Both the position numbers and the translations under genes were made by a program. Under the pieces are notes generated by a model. That model was not told the DNA's origin. It ran no database searches and saw only the letters and a list, made by a program, of their open reading frames with translations. From NCBI GenBank assembly GCA_963747515.1, contig CAVVFN010000009.1:186001-250000 (forward strand): 64,000 bases of DNA, read 5' to 3'. The DNA is from Mariniphaga sp963747515 (GTDB lineage: Bacteria; Bacteroidota; Bacteroidia; Bacteroidales; Prolixibacteraceae). Shown piece by piece: positions 17,214 to 27,187 of this stretch (position 1 is the first letter of the stretch; each line of letters begins with the position of its first letter).

Positions 17214-19064
17214 GTGAGTGATATTATTCAATTATTACCCGATTCGGTAGCAAACCAGATTGCGGCCGGAGAAGTGATCCAGCGGCCGGCTTCGGTTGTG
17301 AAGGAGCTGGTGGAGAATGCACTGGATGCTGGTGCAACAGAAATAACCATTCATATAAAGGATGCCGGAAGAACCCTCATAAAAATTACGGATAACGGTT
17401 GTGGAATGTCACCCACCGATGCACGAATGGCTTTTGAACGACATGCCACCTCAAAGATAAATTCAGCCAATGACTTGTTTTGTATACGCACGATGGGCTT
17501 CCGGGGCGAAGCAATGGCATCGGTAGCGGCTATTGCCGAAGTTGAGCTGCGCACAAAAAGAGTGGGAGATGAAGTAGGTACTTTTATTCTTATTTCGGGT
17601 TCGGAAGTGCTTAAGCAGGAACCTGCAGCATGTGGTGATGGCACTTCTGTAACGGTGAAAAACCTGTTCTTCAATGTTCCTGCACGCAGAAAATTTTTGA
17701 AGGGAAATTCAACAGAGCTGAAGCATGTAATTAATGAAATTCACCGGGTAGCTTTGCCAAACCCTGGTATTCGTTTTTCATTTTACCATAATAATGTCCT
17801 GCTTTATGAGCTTGAGAGCAGCATTCAGCGAAAGCGTATTGCCGGGATCTTTGGTAAAAGCATCAATCAAAGCCTGGTACCGGTGGAAGAAAATACCAGC
17901 ATGATAAGCATTTCAGGTTATATCGGACAGCCAAAATTTGCACGTAAGACCATGGGTGAGCAGTTTTTCTTTGTAAATAAGCGTTACATGCGTCATCCTT
18001 ATTTTCATAAAGCGGTAATGCAGGCTTTTGAGAAATTGTTGCCTCCCGATTCATTTCCTTCCTATTTTTTATTTCTTGAAATTGATCCTGCCGATATCGA
18101 TATCAATGTGCACCCTACAAAAACAGAAATAAAGTTTGAAAATGAATCGGGCCTTTGGCAGATTATTCATGCAGCTGTAAGGGAAAGCCTTGGTAAACAC
18201 AACGTAGTTCCATCCATCGATTTTGATCAGAGCGGAAGTGTTGAGATTCCGGTAATTGGAAAGAACAACCCGGAAGTTTCTTTTCCGGAGATAACCATTA
18301 ACCCCGATTACAACCCTTTTGAACAGGAGAATAAAGCATCAGGGGGGAATTGGGCTTTTCCAGGTGCGGAAAAGAAAAATAAGGAACATTGGGAGGATTT
18401 ATATGCAGGTTTGCCTCAGCAGGATTCTGATAGAGAAAACTACCGGCTGCCATTTAGAAATGATAAAATTCACGGTGGTTCTGCCGGGGAAAAATATCCG
18501 GGGAAAAAAGCCATGCAGCTGAAGCAGAAATACATTCTTTCGCCCGTGAAATCAGGGCTGATGGTTATCGATCAGAAGCGGGCGCATGAACGCATTTTGT
18601 TTGAGAAGTTTATGGAAGTGCTGAAGTCGGATTCTGTAGCCAGTCAGCAGCAGTTGTTCCCGCAGACGATAGAGCTTAGTGCAGGCGATACCGCATTGCT
18701 TAAGGAAATTATAGAAGATTTAATGTCTTTGGGTTTTGACATCAGGGAGTTTGGCCGAAATACCTTTATTATTAATGGTACTCCGGGTGTATTGGATGTA
18801 TCTTCTCCCAAACTGATTGTTGAAAAACTGCTTGAAGAGTATAAAAATTCACCGGTTGATGCCCGTGCAAAGGCCAGGGAGCAGGTGGCCATTTCGCTTG
18901 CCAAGGCTTCATCACTGAATTACGGAACAATATTAAAGCAGGAAGAAATCGACCATCTGATCGATAATCTATTTGCCTGTGCCACACCTAATTATTCTCC
19001 GGATGGAAAAAATGTATTGACCATTATTTCGCTGGAGGATATTGAAAAGACTTTTAATAAATGA
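17214..19064 (+). CDS. mutL: DNA mismatch repair protein MutL
   Basis: This 616-residue protein has the GHKL ATPase motifs of MutL: IAAGEVIQRPASVVKEL, DAGA, DNGCGM, TSKI and GFRGEA. The dimerisation domain is C-terminal. The start is the GTG at 17214, placed directly after the preceding stop. The endonuclease motif DQHAxxExxxxE of many MutL proteins appears here as DQKRAHERILFE (about residue 452), so the HA pair is changed. The late metal motif usually written CPHGRP reads TPNYSPDGK. The nicking activity may therefore be absent. ATP-dependent clamp function is expected to be intact. Confidence 0.95.
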   Translation: MSDIIQLLPDSVANQIAAGEVIQRPASVVKELVENALDAGATEITIHIKDAGRTLIKITDNGCGMSPTDARMAFERHATSKINSANDLFCIRTMGFRGEAMASVAAIAEVELRTKRVGDEVGTFILISGSEVLKQEPAACGDGTSVTVKNLFFNVPARRKFLKGNSTELKHVINEIHRVALPNPGIRFSFYHNNVLLYELESSIQRKRIAGIFGKSINQSLVPVEENTSMISISGYIGQPKFARKTMGEQFFFVNKRYMRHPYFHKAVMQAFEKLLPPDSFPSYFLFLEIDPADIDINVHPTKTEIKFENESGLWQIIHAAVRESLGKHNVVPSIDFDQSGSVEIPVIGKNNPEVSFPEITINPDYNPFEQENKASGGNWAFPGAEKKNKEHWEDLYAGLPQQDSDRENYRLPFRNDKIHGGSAGEKYPGKKAMQLKQKYILSPVKSGLMVIDQKRAHERILFEKFMEVLKSDSVASQQQLFPQTIELSAGDTALLKEIIEDLMSLGFDIREFGRNTFIINGTPGVLDVSSPKLIVEKLLEEYKNSPVDARAKAREQVAISLAKASSLNYGTILKQEEIDHLIDNLFACATPNYSPDGKNVLTIISLEDIEKTFNK

Positions 19065-19136
19065 CAATATGTTGTTATCTTGCACATTATTAATATTGGC
19101 CTGGCCTTTGCCGGAGCTACAAAATAAACTTTATTT

Positions 19137-19949
19137 ATGAATTATCGTCCTGCAATGAGCTCAATTCCGCCGGTTGTTAAGAACCTGATAATTATAAACA
19201 TCCTGTTTTTGGTTGCCACTTATATTTTGCAAAATGCAGGAATCGACCTGGTGAAATATTTGGCCATGTATTATCCGGCTTCCGAAAAATTCAGATTGCA
19301 CCAGATTGTTACCCATATGTTTATGCATGGTGGCCTGATGCACCTTTTTTTCAATATGTTCGCTTTATATATGTTTGGGCGAGTGCTGGAGAATGTATGG
19401 GGTTCACAGCGGTTTCTTATATATTATTTTGTTACGGGTCTGGGAGCCATTGCCTTGCATAATTTTGTCAGTTATCTTGAATTTTCTTCTATACAACACA
19501 CTATTGAAGCGTTCAAAAATACCCCTTCACCTGAAATACTTGACGAATTTGTTAAACGGAACCTTCCACAGGCTTCGGCACAGGTCCGTGATTTTATCAA
19601 TACATGGTATGATGAACCTTCCAATTCAGCATATGCAGCTGAAGGTATATCTCTTATGGAGCGAATAAAGCAACTGAAAATGGATGTCCCTACTGTGGGT
19701 GCATCGGGTGCTGTTTTTGGTGTTTTGCTTGCTTTTGGGATGTTATTCCCCAACACACGGCTGATGTTGCTGTTTCCTCCTATTCCGATAAAGGCAAAAT
19801 ATTTTGTAATAGGATACGGATTAATAGAGCTTTACCTGGGTCTTTCAAGACCGGGAAGTAATATTGCACATTTCGCACACCTGGGTGGCATGTTATTTGG
19901 TTTTCTGCTTATAAAGTACTGGAATAAAAAGACTACACATTTTTATTAA
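19137..19949 (+). CDS. Rhomboid family intramembrane serine protease (first of two)
   Basis: This 270-residue multi-pass protein has the rhomboid catalytic dyad: Ser in GASGAVFG (about residue 188) and His in FAHLGGMLFG (about residue 245). The HxxxN element is present in MHLFFNMFALYMFG. An insertion of about 60 polar residues (about 120-180) lies between the third helix region and the serine helix. Rhomboids cleave transmembrane substrates; the target is unknown. The stop TAA overlaps the next rhomboid start as TAATG, so the pair is translationally coupled. Confidence 0.9.
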   Translation: MNYRPAMSSIPPVVKNLIIINILFLVATYILQNAGIDLVKYLAMYYPASEKFRLHQIVTHMFMHGGLMHLFFNMFALYMFGRVLENVWGSQRFLIYYFVTGLGAIALHNFVSYLEFSSIQHTIEAFKNTPSPEILDEFVKRNLPQASAQVRDFINTWYDEPSNSAYAAEGISLMERIKQLKMDVPTVGASGAVFGVLLAFGMLFPNTRLMLLFPPIPIKAKYFVIGYGLIELYLGLSRPGSNIAHFAHLGGMLFGFLLIKYWNKKTTHFY

Positions 19950-20815
19950 TGGATATTTGGACCGACATAAAGCAAACATTCAGGCATGGATCTGTATTAA
20001 CACGCCTGATTTATATAAATCTTGGAGTTTTTCTGATTGTTAAAATAATTGGGGTGTTTTTTTATCTGGCAGGCACGCCGTACCCCTTAATTGAATGGCT
20101 TTCGGTGCCATCCGATTTGAATATGCTCATTCGACGTCCCTGGTCCCCGATAACCTATATGTTCTTGCATGAAGGATTTTTACATCTGCTGTTTAATATT
20201 TTGGGCCTTTACTGGTTTAGTAAGTTGTTTTTATACCATTTTGAAGGCGAAAAACTCCTAAGTGTTTATTTGATGGGCGGGTTGACAGGAGCATTTGTGT
20301 ATATACTGGCTTTTAATGTTTTTCCTGTTTTTACCCGGATGAACAGTATAATGCTGGGAGCCTCTGCCTCAGTATTTGCCATTTTAATGGCCATTGCAGT
20401 ATATGACCCTAACCGGGAGATTCACCTGTTTTTTATTGGCCGGTTTCCATTAAAATATATTTCTGCTTTTTATGTTTTACTGTCTGTTATAAGTATTTCT
20501 GCATCCAATCCTGGAGGTAATCTGGCACATTTGGGTGGTGCTTTTTGGGGATGGTTTTACATAGCACAGTTGCGGAGAGGTAAAGATCGTGGTTCATCTG
20601 TAGTGAATATCATACAGAAGCTGAGTCACGCCTTTAAACCGAAAGAAAAATTAAAGGTAACCTATAAGCAGCCTCCACGCGACGATTATGAATACAACAG
20701 GCAGAAAAAAATTCAGCAGGATGAAATTAACCGTATCCTTGATAAGATAGCCCAATCGGGATATGAAAGTCTTACAAGGCAGGAAAAGGAAATTCTGTTC
20801 AAACAGGGAAAATGA
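19949..20815 (+). CDS. Rhomboid family intramembrane protease (second of two)
   Basis: This 288-residue paralogue of the upstream protein is coupled by TAATG. It has LHLLFNILGLYWF, the serine segment LGASASVFA (about residue 138) and the histidine segment LAHLGGAFWG (about residue 193), so both catalytic residues are kept, although GASG has become GASA. A soluble, charged C-terminal tail of about 75 residues follows the last helix and is not in the first paralogue. The gene meets the YihY gene tail to tail with one base between the stops. Confidence 0.88.
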   Translation: MDIWTDIKQTFRHGSVLTRLIYINLGVFLIVKIIGVFFYLAGTPYPLIEWLSVPSDLNMLIRRPWSPITYMFLHEGFLHLLFNILGLYWFSKLFLYHFEGEKLLSVYLMGGLTGAFVYILAFNVFPVFTRMNSIMLGASASVFAILMAIAVYDPNREIHLFFIGRFPLKYISAFYVLLSVISISASNPGGNLAHLGGAFWGWFYIAQLRRGKDRGSSVVNIIQKLSHAFKPKEKLKVTYKQPPRDDYEYNRQKKIQQDEINRILDKIAQSGYESLTRQEKEILFKQGK

Positions 20816-20816
20816 T

Positions 20817-21752
20817 CTATTCCTCCTCTTTTTTTTCGGTTTTTGCCTGATATATGCTGGCATTTAGTTCAAACCCTATAAGCAGGATGAGCGACAGCAG
20901 GTACATAAGAAACAGGATGATAAGCAGAGTGCCGATTGAACCGTACAGCTTGTTGTACTGGCTGAAGTTATTGATGTAATACGAAAATCCAGTAAGTGCT
21001 GCAAGGCTGAGAACCGTTGCCAGTGTGCTGCCGGCAGAGAAAAAGCGCCATTCTGTTTTTTTTGCAGGTGCCATATAATACAAAAAAGAGTTGGCAAAAA
21101 ACAGCAGCAAAATTATAACTGCCCATTTTCCGAAATTAAGCAGGAAAATGGTAAACCGATCCTGAAGGATCAGGTTGTCCTGCAGGTAACCAATAGCGAT
21201 TTGTCCACCTGTAATTAAGGCAATGGCAAAAAATAACAATACCGATAATATGATGAGCAAAAGAATAGCAGCCATTCGCTGGCTTATCCATGATCTGCGG
21301 TTTATACTGTGAATGGTGGCATCGAAAGCAGTCATCATAGAAGCAAGCCCATTTGTGGAAAATATAAGAGCCATAATAAAACCAAGCGATAATAATCCTC
21401 CCCGGGGGCGCATAATTATATCCGTCAGAGTATCTTCTACTGTGGCAAACGTGCTTTCCGGAAGGATTTGATGAAGAAGTTGAAACAGTTCATTTTGAAA
21501 ATTTCGGATTGGAATGTAGGGGATGAGGGTAAATAAAAACAAAATAGCAGGGAACAAGGCGATAAAAAACGAAAAAGCTATGGCTGAGGCTCTTGTGGTG
21601 ATAGCTCCGTTTACGATGCTGTGCCAGAAAAAAACCGTAACATCATAAAGAGGAATTCCATCGAAAAAAGGCAGAGATACCCTGCGCGCTTTTTCAACAA
21701 TATTTTCTGCTATTTCCTTATACGTTTTCCGGTTTAGAAGCCCATTTGCCAT
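20817..21752 (-). CDS. YihY/BrkB family membrane protein
   Basis: This is a multi-pass inner-membrane protein of the YihY (formerly called RNase BN) family, with about six helices and the conserved RASAIAFSFFIALFPA segment after the first amphipathic helix. I choose the ATG at 21752 (MANGLLNRK), preceded by CAGGA, giving 311 residues. A TTG seven codons earlier would overlap the upstream gene more. The function of the family is not settled. The upstream DUF4783 gene ends four bases before this start, so they form an operon. Confidence 0.85.
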   Translation of the reverse strand: MANGLLNRKTYKEIAENIVEKARRVSLPFFDGIPLYDVTVFFWHSIVNGAITTRASAIAFSFFIALFPAILFLFTLIPYIPIRNFQNELFQLLHQILPESTFATVEDTLTDIIMRPRGGLLSLGFIMALIFSTNGLASMMTAFDATIHSINRRSWISQRMAAILLLIILSVLLFFAIALITGGQIAIGYLQDNLILQDRFTIFLLNFGKWAVIILLLFFANSFLYYMAPAKKTEWRFFSAGSTLATVLSLAALTGFSYYINNFSQYNKLYGSIGTLLIILFLMYLLSLILLIGFELNASIYQAKTEKKEEE

Positions 21753-21756
21753 AGGG

Positions 21757-22158
21757 TCATTCCTGTTTTTCAATTCTTAGCTGGTGGATATAATCTTTAC
21801 CATCATTTTTTTTCAAAAGAAAATATACCCGGAAGAATCCTTTCCTGGTGCTTAGATTACCAATAACATATTGTGCTCCTTCTTTGCCTCCCTGATGAAT
21901 AACTGAAAAGCCTTGCGGGGAGTTGATGGAGAAAAAATCATTCACGATAAGCTGAGCCTGCGCTTTACTGTAAACATTGTCGTTTTCAGGAACCACCAGT
22001 TCTACATTCTGGTTAAAATATTCGGAAAGGGTTTTGGCATTACCCGATTTTAAACTCAGGATAATTTCGTCGGGAATTTGTGCCTTAACCGGATTGACAA
22101 TTAAAAAGGTTCCAACCAGGAGGGAAACCATAAATAACTTTGTTTTTAAAGATGGCAT
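21757..22158 (-). CDS. DUF4783 domain secreted protein
   Basis: This 133-residue protein has a signal peptide (MPSLKTKLFMVSLL..., cleavage near VKAQ) and one NTF2-like domain of the DUF4783 type, common in Bacteroidota. The start at 22158 is chosen because it begins the hydrophobic signal; 22 codons of open frame upstream look unlike a leader. IPDEIILSLKSGNA and the FNQNVELVVP segment are typical of the family. No enzyme motif is visible. It lies directly upstream of the YihY gene. Confidence 0.8.
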   Translation of the reverse strand: MPSLKTKLFMVSLLVGTFLIVNPVKAQIPDEIILSLKSGNAKTLSEYFNQNVELVVPENDNVYSKAQAQLIVNDFFSINSPQGFSVIHQGGKEGAQYVIGNLSTRKGFFRVYFLLKKNDGKDYIHQLRIEKQE

Positions 22159-22268
22159 TTTTTTATTTTTTTTTGTTTCAAAAGCGTCGATAGAAATACA
22201 AAAACCATGCAAAAAGTAATTCAACCTTTTTTTTTGGTAAATTTATAAAATTAAAATTCATAAACAGC

Positions 22269-22742
22269 ATGAGGCTAACTTTATTGATGGTAGGTAAAAC
22301 TGATGAAAAATATTTAGTGGACGGAATAGAAAGGTATGCAAGGCGGCTGAAACATTATATTGATTTTAGATTGGAGGTTGTTCCCGATTTAAAAAGAAGG
22401 CGGAATGTTGAAATTGGGCAGCAAAAGATTATGGAGGGGGAACTTATTCTTTCAAAGATGGCTGCAGCAAAAGAGTTTTATTTGTTTGATGAAAGGGGAG
22501 AAGCTTTTACCTCAAAGGAGTTTGCCGTATTTTTACAGAAGAAAATGGCCAGTGGCCTGAAGGAACTGGTTTTGGTAATTGGCGGGCCATATGGCTTCTC
22601 AGAAGATGTTTATGAGCAATCGGTTTCAAGCATTTCACTCTCTCCCATGACTTTTTCGCATCAGTTGGCAAGACTTTTGTGCCTGGAACAGCTTTACAGG
22701 GCCTTTACCATTTTAAAAGGCGAACCATATCATCATGAATAG
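22269..22742 (+). CDS. rlmH: 23S rRNA pseudouridine-1915 N3-methyltransferase RlmH
   Basis: This 157-residue SPOUT methyltransferase has the knot motif LVIGGPYGFSEDVY, then SLSPMTFSHQLAR and the family's terminal GEPYHHE. RlmH methylates pseudouridine 1915 in helix 69 of 23S rRNA using SAM, acting on 70S ribosomes. Length is canonical. The large sensor kinase gene begins 13 bases after its stop. Confidence 0.96.
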   Translation: MRLTLLMVGKTDEKYLVDGIERYARRLKHYIDFRLEVVPDLKRRRNVEIGQQKIMEGELILSKMAAAKEFYLFDERGEAFTSKEFAVFLQKKMASGLKELVLVIGGPYGFSEDVYEQSVSSISLSPMTFSHQLARLLCLEQLYRAFTILKGEPYHHE

Positions 22743-22755
22743 CGGGTTATAAAAA

Positions 22756-25700
22756 ATGAACAGATACAGTTACCTTATTATTGCCCTTAGTTTGTTTTCA
22801 GTAGCGGCAATTATTGAAAATGGACTGCTGAACAGGCATCCCGAAAAGTATTTGATTCATGATTTCAGGGAAAAATTTCATGAGAATGAACGGAACCTGC
22901 ATCAGAAAATTGATGAGATGGCACAACTTGCAAAAAATGAATCTTTTGATGGAAATTTTGCAGGTAAACTTAACTACGAAAACCGTACCCTTGAAGAAGA
23001 AGGTATAGGTATCCTGGTTTTTCAAAACGACAGCCTGATATACTGGTCCGATCGCTCCATTGCCTTTTACGATAATCTTTCTGATTTTCCGAAAGCGGAA
23101 GGGCTGATAAAATTGCCTAATGGATTTTATGATGCGGAGTATATGCCTTCCGGTGATTTTCAGATTTATGGATTTCACCTTATCAAATACAATTATCAAT
23201 ATGAAAATAATTACCTTGTAAATTCATTTTTCAATGACTACAAGCTTCCCGACGAATATGAACTGGTGCAAAGCATTTCAAAAAACTCGTATCCGGTTTA
23301 CAACCTCGAAGATGAATACATATTTTCAATAAAACCAAAAGGCCTTTATCTTTGCACCAAACGACAGCTTTATTTGCCAGGGTTGTTGTTTTTATTAGGT
23401 TTATTTTCCCTGTTGTTTTATTTTAACCGTGAATTTATTGACTCGAAGGCTCAGTTCATAATAAAAATCAGCAGCCTGGCTTTAGTCCTGTTTTTGGTAT
23501 ACTGGCTTCACCTGATGTTTCATGTACCAAAGGTTTTTTCTCTGATGCGATTTTTTAGTCCTTCTGTATTTGCACTTAGCGACTGGTTACCGTCGCTTGG
23601 GGATTTTTTCCTGCTGTCGCTGTTTTTCCTGTTCTGGATATATCATGTTGGAAAATACCTTGATGTAGGGCAGCTTCAAAAAGATTCCCTTTTGCCAAGA
23701 AAAGTGATAGGCTTTTTGTTGTTATTGTTTTCAGGTTCAACTTACCTGTTGATTCATTATTACATTCATAAGTTGGTTTTTAATTCCACAATCTCCTTTT
23801 CGCTTAATCGTATTATTGAAATTTCAGCACAAAGTGTAATGGCCATTTTTTCTGCAGGGCTACTCCTTTTTGCTGTGTTTTTTCTTACGGTGCGCATTAT
23901 CGATCACCTTCGTAACGATTTCCGGTTCGGGTTACTTGTTCTCACCACTCTTGTAATAGCTCTTCTGCTTGCCGGAGTGCAGCATTTGTCGTACAGCAAG
24001 ATTTCAGTAGCAGCCCTTTCCCTGTTTGTATTGGCTACCATGCTGGCTGGCATGTTCAGTAAAAATTATCTTCATAAATTTACACTTAGCTACCTGATTA
24101 TCTTTGTGTCGGCAGCTTCCATTTATTCCTTAGTGGTTTTTTATTCCACTACTGCTGAACAGCAACGAAACACGCAAAAGCTTATGGCCGTTACACTGGT
24201 GGCAGAGCGTGATCCAACAGCAGAAGTTTTTCTCTCTGAAATTCAGGATTCTATACGGATCGATTCAAAAATACCATTGTTGCTAATTGAAGAGGAAGGC
24301 CTTGCCGAATATATTGATGAGACATATTTCAGAGGGTATTTCAGGCAATATGAATTACGTATATTTATTTGTACGGGAACTGACAGCCTTCTTATTGATA
24401 AAGACAATCAAATGGCCCCCTGTATCGATTACTTTAAAGATATGATAGAGACACAGGGAACGAAGATACCAGGAACCAACTTTTTTTTCATGGATAACAT
24501 GAATGGCCGGATTTCCTACACAGGATGGCTCCATTATGAACATGCTTCTGAGGCTAAAGGAGTATCCATTTTTATTGAACTGAACTCAGAAATGCTTTTC
24601 GAAGGAATTGGATTCCCCGAATTGCTCATCGATAAATCTATGATAAAACCCGAAAGCTATAAAAAATTTGACTACGCCAAATATTATGGAGGTGAACTTA
24701 CCGACAGGCATGGTGACTATAATTATAATTATTACGTCCATTCGTATCTTACATCCGACAAGGAATTTGAATTTAACCGGTGGGATGGCATGGAACATCT
24801 GATTTACCATTCAAGGGAAAATAATTATGTTATCGTTTCACGTGAGATATTTAACTTTATTGATTATTTAATTTCTTTTCCCTATCTGTTTGTTTTTTAT
24901 TTTCTTTCGGTAATGATTTTGCTGGTCATTTTTAGTCCTGCAATAAGGAAGCGATCCATAAAATTTGACTTGAAATTCAGGATTCAGGCAGCTATTATTT
25001 CCATTGTTTTTGTTTCATTGCTTCTTGTTGCAGTGGCAACCATCTGGTACAATGTTAAGGAATATAAGGAAAGACACCAGAACGATTTAAATGAAAAAAT
25101 GATCTCAATTGCCAAGGAGATAGATCTGCGGCTGGATGAGGTAGAGGAAATTACCCCGGATTTGATAGAATGGCTTAACAGAGAATTGGCCCGAATGTCG
25201 AATGTTTTCCGTACTGATATAAATATTTACGGTACAAACGGAGCACTTATTGTATCTTCCAGGCCTGAAATATTTTATCGTGGTTTAATATCAAAAAGGA
25301 TGAACTCCAGGGCATATAATGAGATATTTAATAATTTTCAGATCAATTACTTTCAGCCCGAAGAAATTGGTACCATGTCTTACCTGTCAGCTTACCGGCC
25401 GGTTATTAATAATACGGGAGAGTATCTGGGGGTTATTAACCTTCCTTATTTCATCAAGCAGGATCGCTACAGTCAGGAGCTTTCCACAATTGTGGTGGCA
25501 TTTATTAACTTGTATGTACTGCTTTTCCTGGCAAGCATCATTGTTGCTATTTTTATTGCCAATCAGATAACCCGGCCATTGGTGCTTATACAGGAAAATC
25601 TTCGTAAAATTGAGCTGGGTAAACGCAATGAACCTATTTCGTACAGCAGAAATGATGAAATTGGAAGCCTGGTGCGGGAATACAACAAAAAGGTTGATGA

Positions 25701-26418
25701 GCTGGCAGTAAGTGCTGAAATGTTAGCCCGTTCTGAAAGAGAATCGGCATGGCGGGAAATGGCAAGACAGGTAGCTCATGAAATTAAGAACCCGCTTACA
25801 CCGATGAAGCTTAATATCCAACATTTGCAGCGTACCCGCGGGAAAGGGGAAGAATATACCCAATTCATAGACAGAGTAACCAATACCCTTATTGAGCAAA
25901 TTGACAATCTCTCCAATATCGCTACAGAATTCTCTAATTTTGCCAAAATTCCAACTGCCCGTAATCAGGTGTTTCATTTGGCAGAACAGCTTAGAAAGGT
26001 GATGGATTTGTTTGAATCACATGATCGGGTAACCATAAAATTTCATACCAATGGATTGGAATACATGCAGGTAAATGCCGATCGTGATCAGCTTTCCAGG
26101 GCAATCATCAACCTGGTTAAGAACGGTATTCAGTCGATTCCTGAAGATATGGAGGGAGAAGTTGAAATTAATCTTAGTCGACGCGATCATATGGCTGTCA
26201 TTGCTGTATCGGATACCGGAGAAGGAATTTCGGAAAACCTGCGTGACAAACTTTTTAGTCCAAGCTTCACTACCAAAACCAGCGGTATGGGCCTTGGACT
26301 TGCCATTGTAAAAAATATTGTAGAGAATTTTGCCGGGCATATCTGGTTTGAAACCGAGCCAGGTAAAGGTTCTACGTTCTTTATTGAAATTCCGATTTGG
26401 GAAGAGCAACCTATATAA
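22756..26418 (+). CDS. Large multi-pass sensor histidine kinase (NtrY-like C-terminus)
   Basis: This 1220-residue membrane kinase has an N-terminal helix, a periplasmic part, a block of about eight helices (about residues 210-470), then two more extracytoplasmic regions bounded by helices. A HAMP domain (ITRPLVLIQENLRKI, near residue 940) follows. The H-box is RQVAHEIKNPLTPMKLNIQH (His about 1008), the N-box LVKNGIQSIP, G1 DTGEGIS and G2 GMGLGLAIV. The H-box resembles NtrY/AtoS kinases. No response regulator is adjacent, so the partner is elsewhere. It is co-oriented with rlmH, 13 bases away. Confidence 0.88.
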   Translation: MNRYSYLIIALSLFSVAAIIENGLLNRHPEKYLIHDFREKFHENERNLHQKIDEMAQLAKNESFDGNFAGKLNYENRTLEEEGIGILVFQNDSLIYWSDRSIAFYDNLSDFPKAEGLIKLPNGFYDAEYMPSGDFQIYGFHLIKYNYQYENNYLVNSFFNDYKLPDEYELVQSISKNSYPVYNLEDEYIFSIKPKGLYLCTKRQLYLPGLLFLLGLFSLLFYFNREFIDSKAQFIIKISSLALVLFLVYWLHLMFHVPKVFSLMRFFSPSVFALSDWLPSLGDFFLLSLFFLFWIYHVGKYLDVGQLQKDSLLPRKVIGFLLLLFSGSTYLLIHYYIHKLVFNSTISFSLNRIIEISAQSVMAIFSAGLLLFAVFFLTVRIIDHLRNDFRFGLLVLTTLVIALLLAGVQHLSYSKISVAALSLFVLATMLAGMFSKNYLHKFTLSYLIIFVSAASIYSLVVFYSTTAEQQRNTQKLMAVTLVAERDPTAEVFLSEIQDSIRIDSKIPLLLIEEEGLAEYIDETYFRGYFRQYELRIFICTGTDSLLIDKDNQMAPCIDYFKDMIETQGTKIPGTNFFFMDNMNGRISYTGWLHYEHASEAKGVSIFIELNSEMLFEGIGFPELLIDKSMIKPESYKKFDYAKYYGGELTDRHGDYNYNYYVHSYLTSDKEFEFNRWDGMEHLIYHSRENNYVIVSREIFNFIDYLISFPYLFVFYFLSVMILLVIFSPAIRKRSIKFDLKFRIQAAIISIVFVSLLLVAVATIWYNVKEYKERHQNDLNEKMISIAKEIDLRLDEVEEITPDLIEWLNRELARMSNVFRTDINIYGTNGALIVSSRPEIFYRGLISKRMNSRAYNEIFNNFQINYFQPEEIGTMSYLSAYRPVINNTGEYLGVINLPYFIKQDRYSQELSTIVVAFINLYVLLFLASIIVAIFIANQITRPLVLIQENLRKIELGKRNEPISYSRNDEIGSLVREYNKKVDELAVSAEMLARSERESAWREMARQVAHEIKNPLTPMKLNIQHLQRTRGKGEEYTQFIDRVTNTLIEQIDNLSNIATEFSNFAKIPTARNQVFHLAEQLRKVMDLFESHDRVTIKFHTNGLEYMQVNADRDQLSRAIINLVKNGIQSIPEDMEGEVEINLSRRDHMAVIAVSDTGEGISENLRDKLFSPSFTTKTSGMGLGLAIVKNIVENFAGHIWFETEPGKGSTFFIEIPIWEEQPI

Positions 26419-26516
26419 GTATGTTGAAAAATTTATTTGGATAAATTGTATAAAAGACGAATTTCAGCTATTCTTGCACTAGATTTATCCAGTATTACTT
26501 TATAAGTTCAATCGCA

Positions 26517-26915
26517 ATGGTTCTACTTTCTTTTCAGGAAATTTCAGCACGTTTGAAGCAGATGTCACTGCCAGAGGTTGATTTGGTTATCGGGATAGGC
26601 TCAGGTGGTATTGTCCCTGCGGGTATTGTTGCATTTCATTTAAACGCAGAACTTCAGGTCATGGTACTTAACTACCGTGATGAGCAAAATACTCCACGGT
26701 TTAACGAGCCAATAATAATAAAGCAGGCTGCAGGAGATCTTCAGGGTAAAAAAATCCTTCTTGTAGATGATGTCTCGGTATCAGGTAAGACTTTGAATGC
26801 TGCCATGGAACAGCTCCATGGACTTGATGTAAAAACTTTAACTATGAAAGGTAAAGCTGATTATGTGCTTTTTCCTGAAATAAAGGATTGCGTGAAATGG
26901 CCCTGGAAGGTTTAA
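26517..26915 (+). CDS. Phosphoribosyltransferase family protein
   Basis: This 132-residue type I PRTase-like protein has the PRPP-binding motif ILLVDDVSVSGKTL and the upstream loop GIGSGGIVPAGI. The protein is short, with a compact hood, similar to XPRT/GPT-like or PRTase regulators; the base it uses is not identifiable. It lies alone after the sensor kinase. A long stretch without genes follows. Confidence 0.8.
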   Translation: MVLLSFQEISARLKQMSLPEVDLVIGIGSGGIVPAGIVAFHLNAELQVMVLNYRDEQNTPRFNEPIIIKQAAGDLQGKKILLVDDVSVSGKTLNAAMEQLHGLDVKTLTMKGKADYVLFPEIKDCVKWPWKV

Positions 26916-27187
26916 CAGGCATTATCATTCATGCATCATTTTATTCTTCCCCCTGTACGTCAATGTAAAATTACCGGCCCTTACCTCTGATGCCAGGAAT
27001 GGCAATTATGGTTGTGGCATAATAAACGCTGGTGATTGCACCGGTTCAATTGCCGCGATATTCATTGGAATGTTTTTCCCCTGCCGGCTTCTGAATAATA
27101 AACAAAAGGTATTTCCCAGCAGACACAAATTATTTAAAGCGTTACCCAAACGATATCATAGCGCATTTAAAGTGTTCATTAAATTGT

